Notes: generated from the sequence alone by a model not told the origin. A stretch of 64,000 bases of DNA from Sphaerisporangium perillae (GCF_023276435.1 NZ_JALLPO010000023.1:94156-158155), one strand, 5' to 3'; positions 1 to 8,258 are shown, counted from the first letter of the stretch. Numbers and translations are program-made.

Positions 1-969
1 CCGCCACTGGTCAAGATGGCGACGGGTGAGGAGTCCGACGACGAGTCGCTGGGCGGCGCCGAGATGCACGCCCGCGTCTCCGGACTCGCCGACCACCTGG
101 CCGCCGACGAGCACGACGCGCTCCGCATCGGCCGCCGCATCGTCAGGCGCCTCGACCGGCGCAAGCCCGGCGGGCCCCACCCGGGCGGCGTCCGCCCCCC
201 GCTCCGCGACGAGGACGAGTTGCTCGGCATCGTGCCGGAGGATCTGAAGATCCCCTTCGACCCGCGCGAGGTCATCGTCCGCATCGTCGACGGCAGCGAG
301 TTCGACGAGTTCAAGCCCCTGTACGGCGGGAGCCTGGTCACCGGGTGGGCCACCCTGCACGGGCACCCGATCGGCATCCTCGCCAACGCCCGCGGCGTGC
401 TGTTCAGCGAGGAGGCGCAGAAGGCGGCCCAGTTCATCCAGCTCGCCGACCAGTCGCGCACTCCCCTGCTGTTCCTGCAGAACACCACCGGCTACATGGT
501 CGGCAAGGACTACGAGCAGAACGGCATCATCAAGCACGGCGCCATGATGATCAACGCCGTGTCCAACTCCACGGTGCCCCACCTCACGGTCGTCATGGGC
601 GCCTCCTACGGAGCCGGGAACTACGGCATGTGCGGGCGGGCGTACGACCCGCGCTTCCTGTTCTCCTGGCCGAGCGCCAAGTCCGCGGTCATGGGGCCGG
701 CCCAGCTCGCCGGGGTGCTGTCCATCGTCGCGCGCGCCGCCGCCGAGGCGCGCGGCCAGGCGTACGACGAGGAGGCCGACGCGGCCATGCGGCAGATGGT
801 CGAGGCCCAGATCGAGGCTGAGTCGCTGCCCTTCTTCCTGTCCGGGCGGCTGTACGACGACGGGGTCATCGACCCGCGCGACACCCGCACCGTCCTCGGG
901 CTCTGCCTGTCCGCCATCGGCAACGCCCCCGCCCCTGCCCGAGCCGGTTTCGGCGTCTTCCGGATGTGA
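1..969 (+). CDS. Acyl-CoA carboxylase carboxyltransferase (beta) subunit, 5'-truncated by window edge
   Basis: This is the C-terminal 322 residues of a biotin-dependent carboxyltransferase that moves CO2 from carboxybiotin to an acyl-CoA. The frame is open to base 1 and begins [11 protein letters not shown], the family's acyl-CoA-site segment, so the true start lies upstream. Crotonase-fold signatures are visible: [12 protein letters not shown], the glycine-rich loop [18 protein letters not shown], and the closing [15 protein letters not shown]. It is followed after 4 nt by the biotin carboxylase/carrier subunit and then an enoyl-CoA hydratase, so the three form one operon. The closest families are methylcrotonyl-, geranyl- and related branched acyl-CoA carboxylases; the actual substrate cannot be read from the sequence. 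A second, complete paralogue is at 33305-34885. Confidence 0.93.
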   Translation, partial: PPLVKMATGEESDDESLGGAEMHARVSGLADHLAADEHDALRIGRRIVRRLDRRKPGGPHPGGVRPPLRDEDELLGIVPEDLKIPFDPREVIVRIVDGSEFDEFKPLYGGSLVTGWATLHGHPIGILANARGVLFSEEAQKAAQFIQLADQSRTPLLFLQNTTGYMVGKDYEQNGIIKHGAMMINAVSNSTVPHLTVVMGASYGAGNYGMCGRAYDPRFLFSWPSAKSAVMGPAQLAGVLSIVARAAAEARGQAYDEEADAAMRQMVEAQIEAESLPFFLSGRLYDDGVIDPRDTRTVLGLCLSAIGNAPAPARAGFGVFRM

Positions 970-973
970 GCGC

Positions 974-3013
974 ATGATCAGACGACTGCTGGTGGCCAAC
1001 CGGGGGGAGATCGCCCGCCGGATCTTCCGCACCTGCCGTGACCTCGGCATCGAGACCGTGGCCGTGTTCTCCGACGCGGACGCCGCCGCGCCGCACGCCG
1101 CCGAGGCCGGCCAGGCGGTCCGGCTGCCCGGGGCGAGGCCCGCCGACACCTATCTCGACATCGCCGCCATCATCGGCGCCGCCGTGAAGGCCGGCGCGGA
1201 CGCCGTCCATCCCGGGTACGGGTTCCTGTCGGAGAACCCCGCCTTCGCGCGAGCCGTACAGGACGCCGGGCTGACGTGGATCGGACCGGGCCCGGACGCC
1301 ATCGCCGCGATGGGCTCCAAGATCGAGGCCAAGCGCCTGATGGCCCAGGCGGGAGTGCCCGTGCTGTCCTCGGTGCTCCCTGCGGGCGCCGGCGGCGGAG
1401 ACAGCGCCGCGGAGCTGCCGTTCCCCGTCCTTGTGAAGGCGTCGGCGGGCGGCGGCGGGCGCGGGATGCGCGTCGTCCGCGACCCGGCCGGGCTGGCGGA
1501 GGCCGTCGAGGCTGCCGGCCGCGAGGCGCTGGCGGCGTTCGGGGACGGCACCGTGTTCGTCGAGCCGCTGCTGGAGAACGCCCGGCACATCGAGGTGCAG
1601 ATCCTCGCCGACGCGCACGGCACCGTGTGGACGCTCGGCGAACGCGAGTGCTCCATCCAGCGCAGGCACCAGAAGGTCGTGGAGGAGACCCCCTCGCCCG
1701 GCCTCTCCCCCGGCGCGCGCGACGTCCTGCTCGAGGCCGCCGCCAGGGCCGCCAAGGCGATCGGCTACGTCGGCGCGGGGACGGTCGAGTTCCTCGTCGC
1801 GGGGAACACGATCGCGTTCCTGGAGATGAACACCCGGCTCCAGGTCGAGCACCCGGTCACCGAGTGCGTGTACGGCCTGGACCTCGTCCGCCTCCAGCTG
1901 GAGATCGCCGAGGGCGCCCGCCTGCCGGCCGCGCCGCCCGAGCCGCGCGGCCACGCCATCGAGGTCCGGCTGTACGCCGAGGACCCCGCCCAGGGCTGGC
2001 GCCCGCAGAACGGCACGCTGCACCTGTTCGAGGTGCCGGGCGTGACCGCCCGGTTCGAGGTGCCGCCGGGCATCGCCGCCGAGGGCCTGCGGCTGGACTC
2101 GGGGGTGGAGAGCGGGTCGCAGGTCGGCGTGCACTACGACGCCATGCTGGCCAAGGTCATCGCGTGCGGGCCCGGCCGGGCCGCGGTGGCGCGGCGGCTC
2201 GCCGCCGCGCTGGCCGGCGCCCGCATCCACGGCCTCACGACAAACCGCGACCTGCTCGTGCGCGTGCTGCGCCACGAGGCGTTCCTCGCCGGCGACACCC
2301 ACACGGGGTTCCTCGACCAGCACGACCTGACCACGCCGGCGGCCGTCCCCGGGAGCGCGGCGTCCGCGACGTACGGCGTGGCCTCCACAGGCCTGCTCGC
2401 CCTGGCCGCCGCGCTCGCCGCGGCGGCCGGCAACCGGGCGGCGGCGCCAGTGCTGGGCGGCCTGCCGAGCGGCTGGCGCAACGTGCCCTCCGAGCCGCAG
2501 CGCGCCGCCTTCGACGGGCCGGACGGCCGCGTCGAGATCGCCTACCGGCTCACCCGCGACGGCCTGCGCGCGGAGGGCTTCCCGGACGTGGCGCTCGTCT
2601 CGGCGACCCCCGAGGAGGTCGTCCTGGACGTCGCGGGGGTGGTGAGCCGGTTCGCCGTGGCCCGCTACCCCGACGCGGTCCACGTGGACGCGCCGCTCGG
2701 CTCGGCGCGGCTCACGCCGCTGCCGAGGCTGCCGGAGCCGGTGGTGCGCATCGCCCCGGGCTCGTTGCTCGCCCCCATGCCGGGTACCGTTCTGCGGGTC
2801 GAGGTCGATCCCGGCGCACCCGTCACCGAGGGGCAGCCGATCCTCATCCTGGAGGCGATGAAGATGGAGCATCAGATCTCCGCTCCGGCGGCGGGCGTCG
2901 TCTCCGCCCTCAACGTCACACCGGGCCGCCAGGTCGAGGCGGGAGCCGTGCTGGCCGTCATCGACGCCGTCCACGAGGCCGTCACGGAGTCCGTCACCGA
3001 GGAGCGGCGATGA
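974..3013 (+). CDS. Acyl-CoA carboxylase alpha subunit (biotin carboxylase + biotin carrier domain)
   Basis: This 679-residue protein carries out ATP-dependent carboxylation of biotin for the neighbouring carboxyltransferase. It starts [21 protein letters not shown], the typical N-terminal biotin carboxylase domain. The glycine-rich ATP-grasp loop ASAGGGGRGMRVV is near residue 160, and [14 protein letters not shown], an active-site signature, near residue 290. The C-terminal carrier domain holds the biotinylation motif EAMKMEHQI near residue 635. Length and domain order match methylcrotonyl/propionyl/geranyl-type alpha subunits. The stop codon overlaps the start of the hydratase gene by four bases (ATGA), indicating translational coupling. 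A paralogue with the same architecture lies at 31266-33302. Confidence 0.95.
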   Translation: MIRRLLVANRGEIARRIFRTCRDLGIETVAVFSDADAAAPHAAEAGQAVRLPGARPADTYLDIAAIIGAAVKAGADAVHPGYGFLSENPAFARAVQDAGLTWIGPGPDAIAAMGSKIEAKRLMAQAGVPVLSSVLPAGAGGGDSAAELPFPVLVKASAGGGGRGMRVVRDPAGLAEAVEAAGREALAAFGDGTVFVEPLLENARHIEVQILADAHGTVWTLGERECSIQRRHQKVVEETPSPGLSPGARDVLLEAAARAAKAIGYVGAGTVEFLVAGNTIAFLEMNTRLQVEHPVTECVYGLDLVRLQLEIAEGARLPAAPPEPRGHAIEVRLYAEDPAQGWRPQNGTLHLFEVPGVTARFEVPPGIAAEGLRLDSGVESGSQVGVHYDAMLAKVIACGPGRAAVARRLAAALAGARIHGLTTNRDLLVRVLRHEAFLAGDTHTGFLDQHDLTTPAAVPGSAASATYGVASTGLLALAAALAAAAGNRAAAPVLGGLPSGWRNVPSEPQRAAFDGPDGRVEIAYRLTRDGLRAEGFPDVALVSATPEEVVLDVAGVVSRFAVARYPDAVHVDAPLGSARLTPLPRLPEPVVRIAPGSLLAPMPGTVLRVEVDPGAPVTEGQPILILEAMKMEHQISAPAAGVVSALNVTPGRQVEAGAVLAVIDAVHEAVTESVTEERR

Positions 3014-3813
3014 CCACGCTGGTTCACCGCGAGGTGCGGGGCGGGATCGCGACGATCACGCTCGACTCGCCGGGCAACAGGAACGCCCTGTCCATCCGCC
3101 TCCTCGGCGACCTGGAGCGCGCTCTCGACCGCGCCATCGGCGACGCGGACGTCCGCGTCATCGTGCTCACCGGCACCGGCCCGGTGTTCTGCTCGGGCGC
3201 CGACCTGAAGGAACAGGCCCCCGCTCCCAACGCCATGCCGCACGACGCGCCCGTCACCGCGTCGTTCCCGGAGATCATGAGCCTGATCTGGGGAAGCCCC
3301 AAGCCGGTGATCTGCCGCCTCAACGGCACCGCCCGCGCGGGCGGCCTCGGCCTGGTCGCGGCCTGCGACTTCGCGATCGCCCCCGACTCGGCGACGTTCG
3401 CCTTCAGCGAGGTACGGCTCGGGGTGGTGCCCGCCATGATCTCGGTGACCGTGCTGCGGCGGCTCGACCCGCGCGCCGCCGCCGAGTACTTCCTCACCGG
3501 CGAGGTGTTCAGCGCCGCCCGCGCCGCCGAGATCGGCCTGCTGACCCGTGCCGTGCCGGCCGAGGAGCTCGACGCCACGGTCGCGCGCTATGCCGGCATG
3601 CTGCTGCGCGGCGGCCCCGAGGCCCTGGCGATCACCAAGCAGCTCGTGCGCACCGTCCCCGGCCTCTCGGTGGACGAGGGGATGCGGCAGATGGCGGAGC
3701 TCTCCGCCCAGCGCTTCACCTCCCGGGAAGGCCAGGAGGGCATCCGCGCCTTCATGGAGAAGCGCCCGGCGTCCTGGATCCCGGCGGCGGACCCCGGGCA
3801 GGACGCCTCCTGA
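3010..3813 (+). CDS. Enoyl-CoA hydratase/isomerase family protein
   Basis: This 267-residue crotonase-fold protein most likely hydrates an enoyl-CoA made by the preceding carboxylase. The start MTTLVHREVRGGIATITLD and the oxyanion-hole segments FCSGADLKEQ and ARAGGLGLVAACDFAIA are typical of the family. FSEVRLGVVPAMIS carries a glutamate in the region of the catalytic acids. It overlaps the upstream alpha-subunit gene by 4 bp. In leucine breakdown a hydratase at this step converts 3-methylglutaconyl-CoA to HMG-CoA. That step is missing from the second carboxylase operon in this window (29132-34885), so this gene may serve both; this is inference from context. Other short-chain or branched enoyl-CoAs are possible substrates. 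Confidence 0.9.
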   Translation: MTTLVHREVRGGIATITLDSPGNRNALSIRLLGDLERALDRAIGDADVRVIVLTGTGPVFCSGADLKEQAPAPNAMPHDAPVTASFPEIMSLIWGSPKPVICRLNGTARAGGLGLVAACDFAIAPDSATFAFSEVRLGVVPAMISVTVLRRLDPRAAAEYFLTGEVFSAARAAEIGLLTRAVPAEELDATVARYAGMLLRGGPEALAITKQLVRTVPGLSVDEGMRQMAELSAQRFTSREGQEGIRAFMEKRPASWIPAADPGQDAS

Positions 3814-3882
3814 CGGGGCCACCCCGGTCGCGGGGGGCTTAATGGTTCGACAAGCGGGTCCCTTTCCAGCAGGCTGCCCCAC

Positions 3883-4386
3883 ATGACACGCACAGATATC
3901 CCCCCGTCATGGGACGAACGGGCCACGCTGACCACGTTCCTGGACTACGCCCGGGCCACCGTCCACGCCAAGTGCGAGGGGCTCTCGGAGGAGGACGCCA
4001 GGAAGGCCCCCCTGCCCGGCTCGCCCCTGATGACGATCAGCGGTCTGGTGAGCCACCTGCGCTGGGTGGAGTACTCCTGGATCCAGGTCCGGCTGCTCGG
4101 CGAGGAGGAGCACGCGCCGTGGACGGAGGAGGATCCCGACCGTGAGATGCGGATGGCCGTGGAGATCCCGCTGGCGCGGCTGCTGGAGGAGTACGAGGCG
4201 CAGTGCGCCCGGTACCGCGAACTGGTCGCCGGCCTGGACCTGGACACCGTGGCCAAGCAGCCGATCAGGGACGGCAGGCACGTCACGCTGCGCTGGATTT
4301 TGCACCATCTGGTCGAGGAGACCGCCCGGCACAACGGGCACCTGGACATCCTGCGGGAACTGGCGGACGGCACCACCGGCGACTGA
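3883..4386 (+). CDS. DinB/DUF664 family protein (probable mycothiol-dependent enzyme fold)
   Basis: This 167-residue, all-helical protein belongs to the DinB-like four-helix bundle superfamily. The histidines expected to bind a divalent metal are visible in SGLVSHLRWVEYSW (about residues 50-63) and in LRWILHHLVEETARHNGHLD near the C-terminus. In actinobacteria many relatives are thiol (mycothiol) transferases or have no known substrate. It stands alone about 70 nt after the carboxylase operon, with no strong ribosome-binding site in front of its ATG. The exact reaction cannot be stated. Confidence 0.85.
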   Translation: MTRTDIPPSWDERATLTTFLDYARATVHAKCEGLSEEDARKAPLPGSPLMTISGLVSHLRWVEYSWIQVRLLGEEEHAPWTEEDPDREMRMAVEIPLARLLEEYEAQCARYRELVAGLDLDTVAKQPIRDGRHVTLRWILHHLVEETARHNGHLDILRELADGTTGD

Positions 4387-4510
4387 TGAGCCGGTCGCCC
4401 CGGGTCGGCGCGCGTCCAGGCCCGGCACGCCTGGGTCTTGCCCCCGGGCCTTCTGGGGCCGTCCCCGTGACATGAAGGACATAGGGGACAGAACCGTCGA
4501 TCATGCTCTA

Positions 4511-4526
4511 CAATTGCGCGCAATTG
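4511..4526. promoter_or_regulatory. Perfect 16-bp palindrome upstream of the small-protein/Scr1 regulator cluster
   Basis: CAATTGCGCGCAATTG reads the same on both strands. It lies 32 bp before the start of the 80-residue small protein, in a promoter-like position. A related CAATTGC half-site recurs at about 5730-5736, just ahead of the next small gene. It is plausibly an operator for the DUF5753 helix-turn-helix protein encoded next door; that link is inference. Confidence 0.5.
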
Positions 4527-4558
4527 CGACCAGCTCGGCGTTTCGGGGAAGGATCGTC

Positions 4559-4801
4559 ATGCGTCTGCGATTTCTCGGCTCAACTTCGGAGGCCGGCGCC
4601 TGCCCTTCGTTGTACGAGACCGACCGTGGCACGATCGTCGTCCAGGGGCTCACGCTGACCGACTCCGAGGCGTACGCCGATCTGCGGCACGTCCTCGACG
4701 GCGAGTCGGCCGTGGAGGTGCCGCGCGAGCTTCTCATCGAGGTCGCCCGCCAGGTGCTCGGCGTCTCCGGGCCCGCAGCAAGTGTCGCTGATCACGAATA
4801 G
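4559..4801 (+). CDS. Small hypothetical protein paired with a Scr1-type HTH regulator
   Basis: This 80-residue protein starts at an ATG preceded by GGGAAGG. It begins MRLRFLGSTSEAGACPSLYE and continues with TDRGTIVVQGLTLTD. This composition is typical of small actinobacterial proteins often encoded beside Scr1/DUF5753 helix-turn-helix regulators. No catalytic motif, signal peptide or membrane segment is visible. The regulator starts about 70 nt downstream on the same strand. The role is unknown; a small regulatory partner or target of the regulator is a reasonable guess. The palindrome at 4511-4526 is in its promoter region. Confidence 0.75.
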   Translation: MRLRFLGSTSEAGACPSLYETDRGTIVVQGLTLTDSEAYADLRHVLDGESAVEVPRELLIEVARQVLGVSGPAASVADHE

Positions 4802-4872
4802 GGAGATCCCTATGGCATGATCGCCGCGCGCGGTCTAACCTCATGCGAGTCCGAGGCCGACTGGAGGTGAGC

Positions 4873-5724
4873 GTGAGCGGCTTCCAGCAGGCACGGATCG
4901 ACCTGGGCACCCGGCTCCGCCAGTTGCGCGAGGCCGCGCAACTCTCCGGCAAGGACCTCGCGGCCCGCCTGAACTGGCAGGCCTCCAAGGTGTCCCGCAT
5001 CGAGAACGCCCGGCAGAGCGCCACCGAGGACGACGTGGTGGTGTGGTGCCAGGCCGTCGAGGCGGCCCCCGAGGTCGTCGACGACCTGATCGGCAAGGCG
5101 GTGACGCTGCTGGAGCGCCAGGACTCCTGGCGCCAGCGGCACCGGAGCGGGCTGGCCGCGCTCCAGGAGGACGTCCGCGACCTCGAGGCGCGCACCACCT
5201 TGTTCCGCGTGTTCGAGCCGGGCGTCGTCATCGGCCTGCTGCAGACCGCCGAGTACGCGCGCAACATCTTCTCCAAGGTGCGCCGGCTCTACGGCGCCGC
5301 CGACGACATCGACTCGGCCATCCGGGTCCGGATGCGCCGGCAGGAGATCCTGTACGACCAGGGGCGGCATTTCCGTTTCGTGCTGCCGGAAGCGGTGCTG
5401 CGCTACCGGCTCGCGCCCGACGACGTCATGCGCGGCCAGCTCGACCGGCTGCTCGCCGTCACCACCCTGCCCAACGTCGAGTTCGGCGTGATCCCCTTCT
5501 CGGCCGAGCTGCCGTCCGCCCTGCTCAACGGGTTCTGGATCTACAACGAGTCCATGGTGGGCGTCCCGACCAGGACCAAGGACCTGGTGCTGCGCGACCC
5601 CGACGACGTGGCCTTCTACGCGAGCGCGTTCGAGGACCTGTGCGAGGTGGCGGCGTTCCGGGAGGAGGCCCGCGAGGTCATCGTTCGCGTTCTTGTCGAT
5701 TTCGCCAAACAATCGACGTCTTGA
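4873..5724 (+). CDS. XRE-family transcriptional regulator, Scr1 type (HTH + DUF5753)
   Basis: This 283-residue protein has an N-terminal helix-turn-helix (about residues 10-70; LGTRLRQLREAAQLSGKDLA then LNWQASKVSRIENARQSATE) and a long DUF5753 ligand or partner domain containing EPGVVIGLLQTAEYAR. I chose GTG 4873 because GGAGG sits five bases before it (4863-4867); longer in-frame starts lack such a site. Regulators of this type are abundant in Streptomyces relatives and usually neighbour small genes, as here on both sides. It probably binds the CAATTGC-containing palindromes nearby, but no direct evidence is available. Confidence 0.9.
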   Translation: MSGFQQARIDLGTRLRQLREAAQLSGKDLAARLNWQASKVSRIENARQSATEDDVVVWCQAVEAAPEVVDDLIGKAVTLLERQDSWRQRHRSGLAALQEDVRDLEARTTLFRVFEPGVVIGLLQTAEYARNIFSKVRRLYGAADDIDSAIRVRMRRQEILYDQGRHFRFVLPEAVLRYRLAPDDVMRGQLDRLLAVTTLPNVEFGVIPFSAELPSALLNGFWIYNESMVGVPTRTKDLVLRDPDDVAFYASAFEDLCEVAAFREEAREVIVRVLVDFAKQSTS

Positions 5725-5735
5725 CGCCACAATTG

Positions 5736-5753
5736 CTTGCCGAACCCGGCAAG
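5736..5753. promoter_or_regulatory. Inverted repeat between the Scr1 regulator and the next small gene
   Basis: CTTGCCG and CGGCAAG form 7-bp arms around a 4-base loop, nested inside an outer ATTGC...GCAAT pair (5732-5762). It could be a weak terminator for the regulator gene or an operator for the small gene at 5799. There is no T-run after it, so an operator or mRNA hairpin is as likely. Confidence 0.35.
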
Positions 5754-5798
5754 ATCATGCAATCCTGACCTTCCCAGGGTGATGTGGAGGTGAGGCAC

Positions 5799-6056
5799 AT
5801 GCTGGACACCATGTCATGCCTTGAGCGGTTCGCGTGCGCGGCCCGCCTGCACATCGACCTCTCGGTGCAGCTCATCGACGGCAACCCGGCCGGTGTACGG
5901 GTCCGCAACCGCTTCAGCACCACCCTGATGGAGGTCGTCACCTGCAGCCCGCAGGGCGTCTTCCTCACCTCCTGGGGCTACCGGCTCGGCACCGCGGACG
6001 ACATCGACAACGCCGCCGGCCGCCTCGCCTACCTCCTCGCCGCCCTCCCCGCCTGA
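5799..6056 (+). CDS. Small hypothetical protein (85 residues)
   Basis: The ATG at 5799 has GGAGG eight bases upstream (5786-5790), so this is probably translated even though the frame could be extended to a GTG at 5784. The protein starts MLDTMSCLERFACAARLHID and contains SPQGVFLTSWGYRLGTADD. No known domain was recognised. It is the last gene of the Scr1-regulator neighbourhood and is transcribed away from it. It ends four bases before the stop of the convergent leucine-rich-repeat gene. It may be a partner or target of the adjacent regulator. Confidence 0.7.
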   Translation: MLDTMSCLERFACAARLHIDLSVQLIDGNPAGVRVRNRFSTTLMEVVTCSPQGVFLTSWGYRLGTADDIDNAAGRLAYLLAALPA

Positions 6057-6060
6057 CGGG

Positions 6061-6539
6061 CTACAGCAGAACCGCGCAGCCGCGGTCGCGAAGGACGCGC
6101 AGGGCCTCGGGCTCGCGGTCCAGCTTGTTCCAGCGCAGGTCGAGCTTCTCCAGCCGGGGCAGCTCGGCGATGCGGTTGCCGTACATGAAGAGGGTCGACA
6201 GGCCGGTCAGCTCCAGCAGGGCCCGGGGGAGGCCTCCAGGGCGTTGCCGTCCAGGTGCAGCTCGCGGAGCGCGCCGAGCCGCCCGATCTCCTGGGGCAGG
6301 CCGGTGAGGCGGTTGCCGTCGAGCAGCAGCACGGCCAGCCGGCGCAGGCGGCCGATCGATGGCGGGACGTCGGTGATGCGGTTCCACGCCAGATCGATCC
6401 GCCGCAGATCCGGCAGATCGCCGATCGCCTCGGGCACCCGGTCCAGCCCCGCCCCGGAAGCCCGGAACTCCGCCGCGCGAGCAACCGCACCCGCACGAAC
6501 CCCGGCAGTGGTCCGATCACCGTCGATGGAAGCCGGCCT
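6061..6539 (-). pseudogene. Leucine-rich repeat protein, frameshifted and probably 5'-truncated
   Basis: Read on the minus strand, one frame carries repeats such as LRRIDLAWNRITDVPPSIGR, LAVLLLDGNRLTGLP and LRELHLDGNALE. Another frame continues in register with LLELTGLSTLFMYGNRIAEL and LEKLDLRWNKL before a TAG at 6061. The two frames join if one G is restored in the minus-strand run CTGGAGGCC (about 6230-6240). There is no good start codon except a GTG at 6437 inside the first repeat, although the frame is open back to 6540. About six repeats of the bacterial small-LRR type remain. It may be a decayed gene or a one-base sequencing error. Its 5' end abuts the TetR stop codon. Confidence 0.7.
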
Positions 6540-7178
6540 CTAGGAGAGGGGAAAGGCGGAGCGCGGGACGCTCACCTCGCGGGCGGCGGCTATGCGAGCG
6601 TGCTCGAGGAGCCGCCCGCGCGAGAGCACCGAGGGGTGGAGCGTATAGCGGATGATCAGGCCGTCGAGCATGCTGTCGAGGCGCTCGGCAGCGCCATGCG
6701 GATCGTCGCAGGTGAACGCGCCCGAATCGACGCCGGCCTGGATCACCTGCTCGACCGCGCCGATCCAGGCCGTCTCCAGCTCCAGCAAGATGTCCCGCAC
6801 GACGGTCTCGCGAAGGCCGGCCGCGAAGGCGTCGATCCACAGCAGCCAGCTCTGGTCGGTGCGCGACCGGGGGATGTAGTACCGCAGCACCCGGTCGAGG
6901 CGCTCGGCGGCCGGCCCCTCGGCCTGGACCAGCTCCTTGAGCCTCGCGACCTCGCCGTCGATGGTCACCCGGAGCATCGCGGTGATCAGCTCGTCCTTGG
7001 TGGCGAAGTGATAGTGGATCAGCCCGCCGCTGACGTTCGTCGCCTTGGCGATGTCGGCCACCCGGGTGTTGGAGATGCCGCGCTCGAGCACCACCCGGCG
7101 CGCGGCGTCCAGCAGCTCCGCCCGGCGCTGATCGGCCTGATCGGCCCGGCTGCCGCGTGTCCCCTCCGCACTTCGCAC
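6540..7178 (-). CDS. TetR/AcrR-family transcriptional regulator
   Basis: This 212-residue protein has an N-terminal helix-turn-helix: RRAELLDAARRVVLERGISN followed by VADIAKATNVSGGLIHYHFA (residues ~18-60). A helical ligand-binding domain follows. It starts at a GTG. The target is unknown. The nearest upstream gene, a ferritin-like protein, is on the same strand and starts well away, so neither an obvious divergent target nor an operon partner is present. The ligand-domain style, with the conserved-looking WLLWIDAFAAGLRE segment, resembles BetI-like TetR proteins. Confidence 0.88.
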   Translation of the reverse strand: MRSAEGTRGSRADQADQRRAELLDAARRVVLERGISNTRVADIAKATNVSGGLIHYHFATKDELITAMLRVTIDGEVARLKELVQAEGPAAERLDRVLRYYIPRSRTDQSWLLWIDAFAAGLRETVVRDILLELETAWIGAVEQVIQAGVDSGAFTCDDPHGAAERLDSMLDGLIIRYTLHPSVLSRGRLLEHARIAAAREVSVPRSAFPLS

Positions 7179-7215
7179 GGCCAGATCCTACCCCGGCCGC
7201 CTCCACTGCCGGTGT

Positions 7216-7632
7216 CTACCTGCCCAGGGCGCCCTGCAGGTCCATGACGTGGTCCTGGGTCTGCTGCAGGAGCGGGCGCAGGGCCTCGGCGACGTCGTGC
7301 AGGCCGAGCTCCATGGCCTGGCTGACCCGCTGGCGGTATCGCTCGAGCTGCGCCGCCTCCAGATCGAGGTCGAGGCGGAGGGCGTCGGCGCCATTGGGCA
7401 CGTTGGGGATCCTCGGAACGGAGACCGACGGGACGCCGCCGAGGAAGGAGATCTGCGCGGCGAGCGTCGTAGCGTGCTCCAGTTCCTGGTGCAGGTGAGC
7501 CTTCAGCTCCTCGATGATGCTCTGGTACTCGGCCCCCTTGATCGTCGCGGTGTGCTGGGTGTACTGCACGATCGAGCGGTACTCGCTCTCCAGGTCCTCG
7601 TTGAGGAGGGCGACGAAGCTCTGCTGGTCCAC
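7216..7632 (-). CDS. Ferritin-like domain protein
   Basis: This 138-residue helical protein begins with GTG (VDQQSFVALLNEDLESEYRS). ESEYRSIVQYTQH and HQELEHATTL provide the Glu/His residues expected of a ferritin-like diiron or bacterioferritin-type bundle. The second half-motif is weaker (HDVAEALRPLLQQTQDHV). The length is typical of actinobacterial ferritin-like proteins of unknown iron chemistry. It has no operon partner except possibly the TetR gene 38 nt downstream. Iron storage or stress protection is plausible but unproven. Confidence 0.78.
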   Translation of the reverse strand: MDQQSFVALLNEDLESEYRSIVQYTQHTATIKGAEYQSIIEELKAHLHQELEHATTLAAQISFLGGVPSVSVPRIPNVPNGADALRLDLDLEAAQLERYRQRVSQAMELGLHDVAEALRPLLQQTQDHVMDLQGALGR

Positions 7633-7814
7633 GCGAGATCATCCCTTTCGTGAGCGGTCGAGGCCCCCTCCTACCCCCGATGCCGGCGACGATGCGCCAC
7701 GACGCCCATGCGTTCAGACCGGCTCCGCACAGGACCGGCCGGCGCCGACCTCCTCGGGCGCATCGCCCGTATTGAGCCCTTCCGCGCAACGTGTTGATCA
7801 CTGATTGTGGTACG

Positions 7815-7912
7815 CGGGTACCCCGCCGCGCGCGCTCCTCCGCCAGAAGCTCGGTCAGGAAGTCCACCGTCTCGTCGCGTACCGGCAGCACAGCGGTGTA
7901 TGTGACACTCAT
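7815..7912 (-). pseudogene. IS5-family transposase, N-terminal remnant
   Basis: From an ATG at 7912 the minus strand reads MSVTYTAVLPVRDETVDFLT and continues to ERARRGTR. That is the usual N-terminus of a group of Streptomyces/Streptosporangium IS5-type (DDE) transposases. After about 33 residues the similarity stops and the frame wanders into unrelated sequence, so the rest of the element is gone. No matching terminal inverted repeats could be identified with confidence. Recognition is from memory of the family and would be settled by a protein search. Confidence 0.6.
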
Positions 7913-7923
7913 CGTCGACGCGG

Positions 7924-7973
7924 AGCCCCGGGTGAAGCTGGTCTGTGGAAGGACCACCTTCATACCCGGGGCT
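7924..7973. repeat. Imperfect inverted repeat in front of the transposase remnant
   Basis: AGCCCCGGGTGAAG (7924-7937) faces CTTCATACCCGGGGCT (7958-7973), a hairpin with a 10-bp perfect arm plus four more pairs after a 2-base bulge. It lies 11 bp upstream of the transposase remnant's ATG. It may be part of the element's regulatory end or a terminator that blocks read-through into it. Confidence 0.5.
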
Positions 7974-8148
7974 CTGCGTCTTCTTGTTGCACCACAACGG
8001 ATCCGGCGTGTCGCGGACCTAACTGCCGACCGGCTCGCGGCACAGGACCACAAGTGTCACAACGTCACGGCCGAGTACGGCTAGGCCTGCGCGGCGAGCA
8101 GCTTCTCCATCGCGTCGAAGTAGTCGCCGATTCAGCCGGACGCCGCGA

Positions 8149-8184
8149 CCCCCGCTGCCCGCTCGGCCGAGCGGGCAGCGGGGG
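8149..8184. terminator. Perfect 36-bp palindrome, candidate bidirectional terminator
   Basis: The core CCCGCTGCCCGCTCGG (8151-8166) is followed immediately by its exact reverse complement, with two extra C-G pairs outside. It lies about 75 bp beyond the stop codon of the secreted-protein gene that ends at 8259. There is no T-tract, which is common for actinobacterial hairpin terminators. A cruciform or protein-binding role cannot be excluded. Confidence 0.55.
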
Positions 8185-8258
8185 TGGCCGGGGTGACGGG
8201 CCGTCGGCGCCTCAGCGGGCGCGTCCGGCCTGAGGCCGGATGCCCGGCACGCCTGGGG

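Larger units (their letters stand above)
7633..8258. other. Gene-free stretch with insertion-sequence and gene debris
   Basis: No intact gene is supported here. It contains the 5' fragment of an IS5-type transposase (minus strand, about 7815-7912), a strong inverted repeat (7924-7973), a second small minus-strand fragment reading DYFDAMEKLLAAQA before a TAG at about 8083, and a perfect 36-bp palindrome (8149-8184). The fragment ending LLAAQA has an in-frame stop immediately upstream, so it is a 3' remnant of an unidentified gene. The stretch looks like a boundary that has been rearranged. Confidence 0.6.

Noticed and set aside
866..2974. Long minus-strand open frame (about 700 codons) opposite the carboxylase genes
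   Set aside because: It is antisense to a well-conserved biotin carboxylase gene, has no recognisable domain and is the expected shadow of high-GC codon bias.
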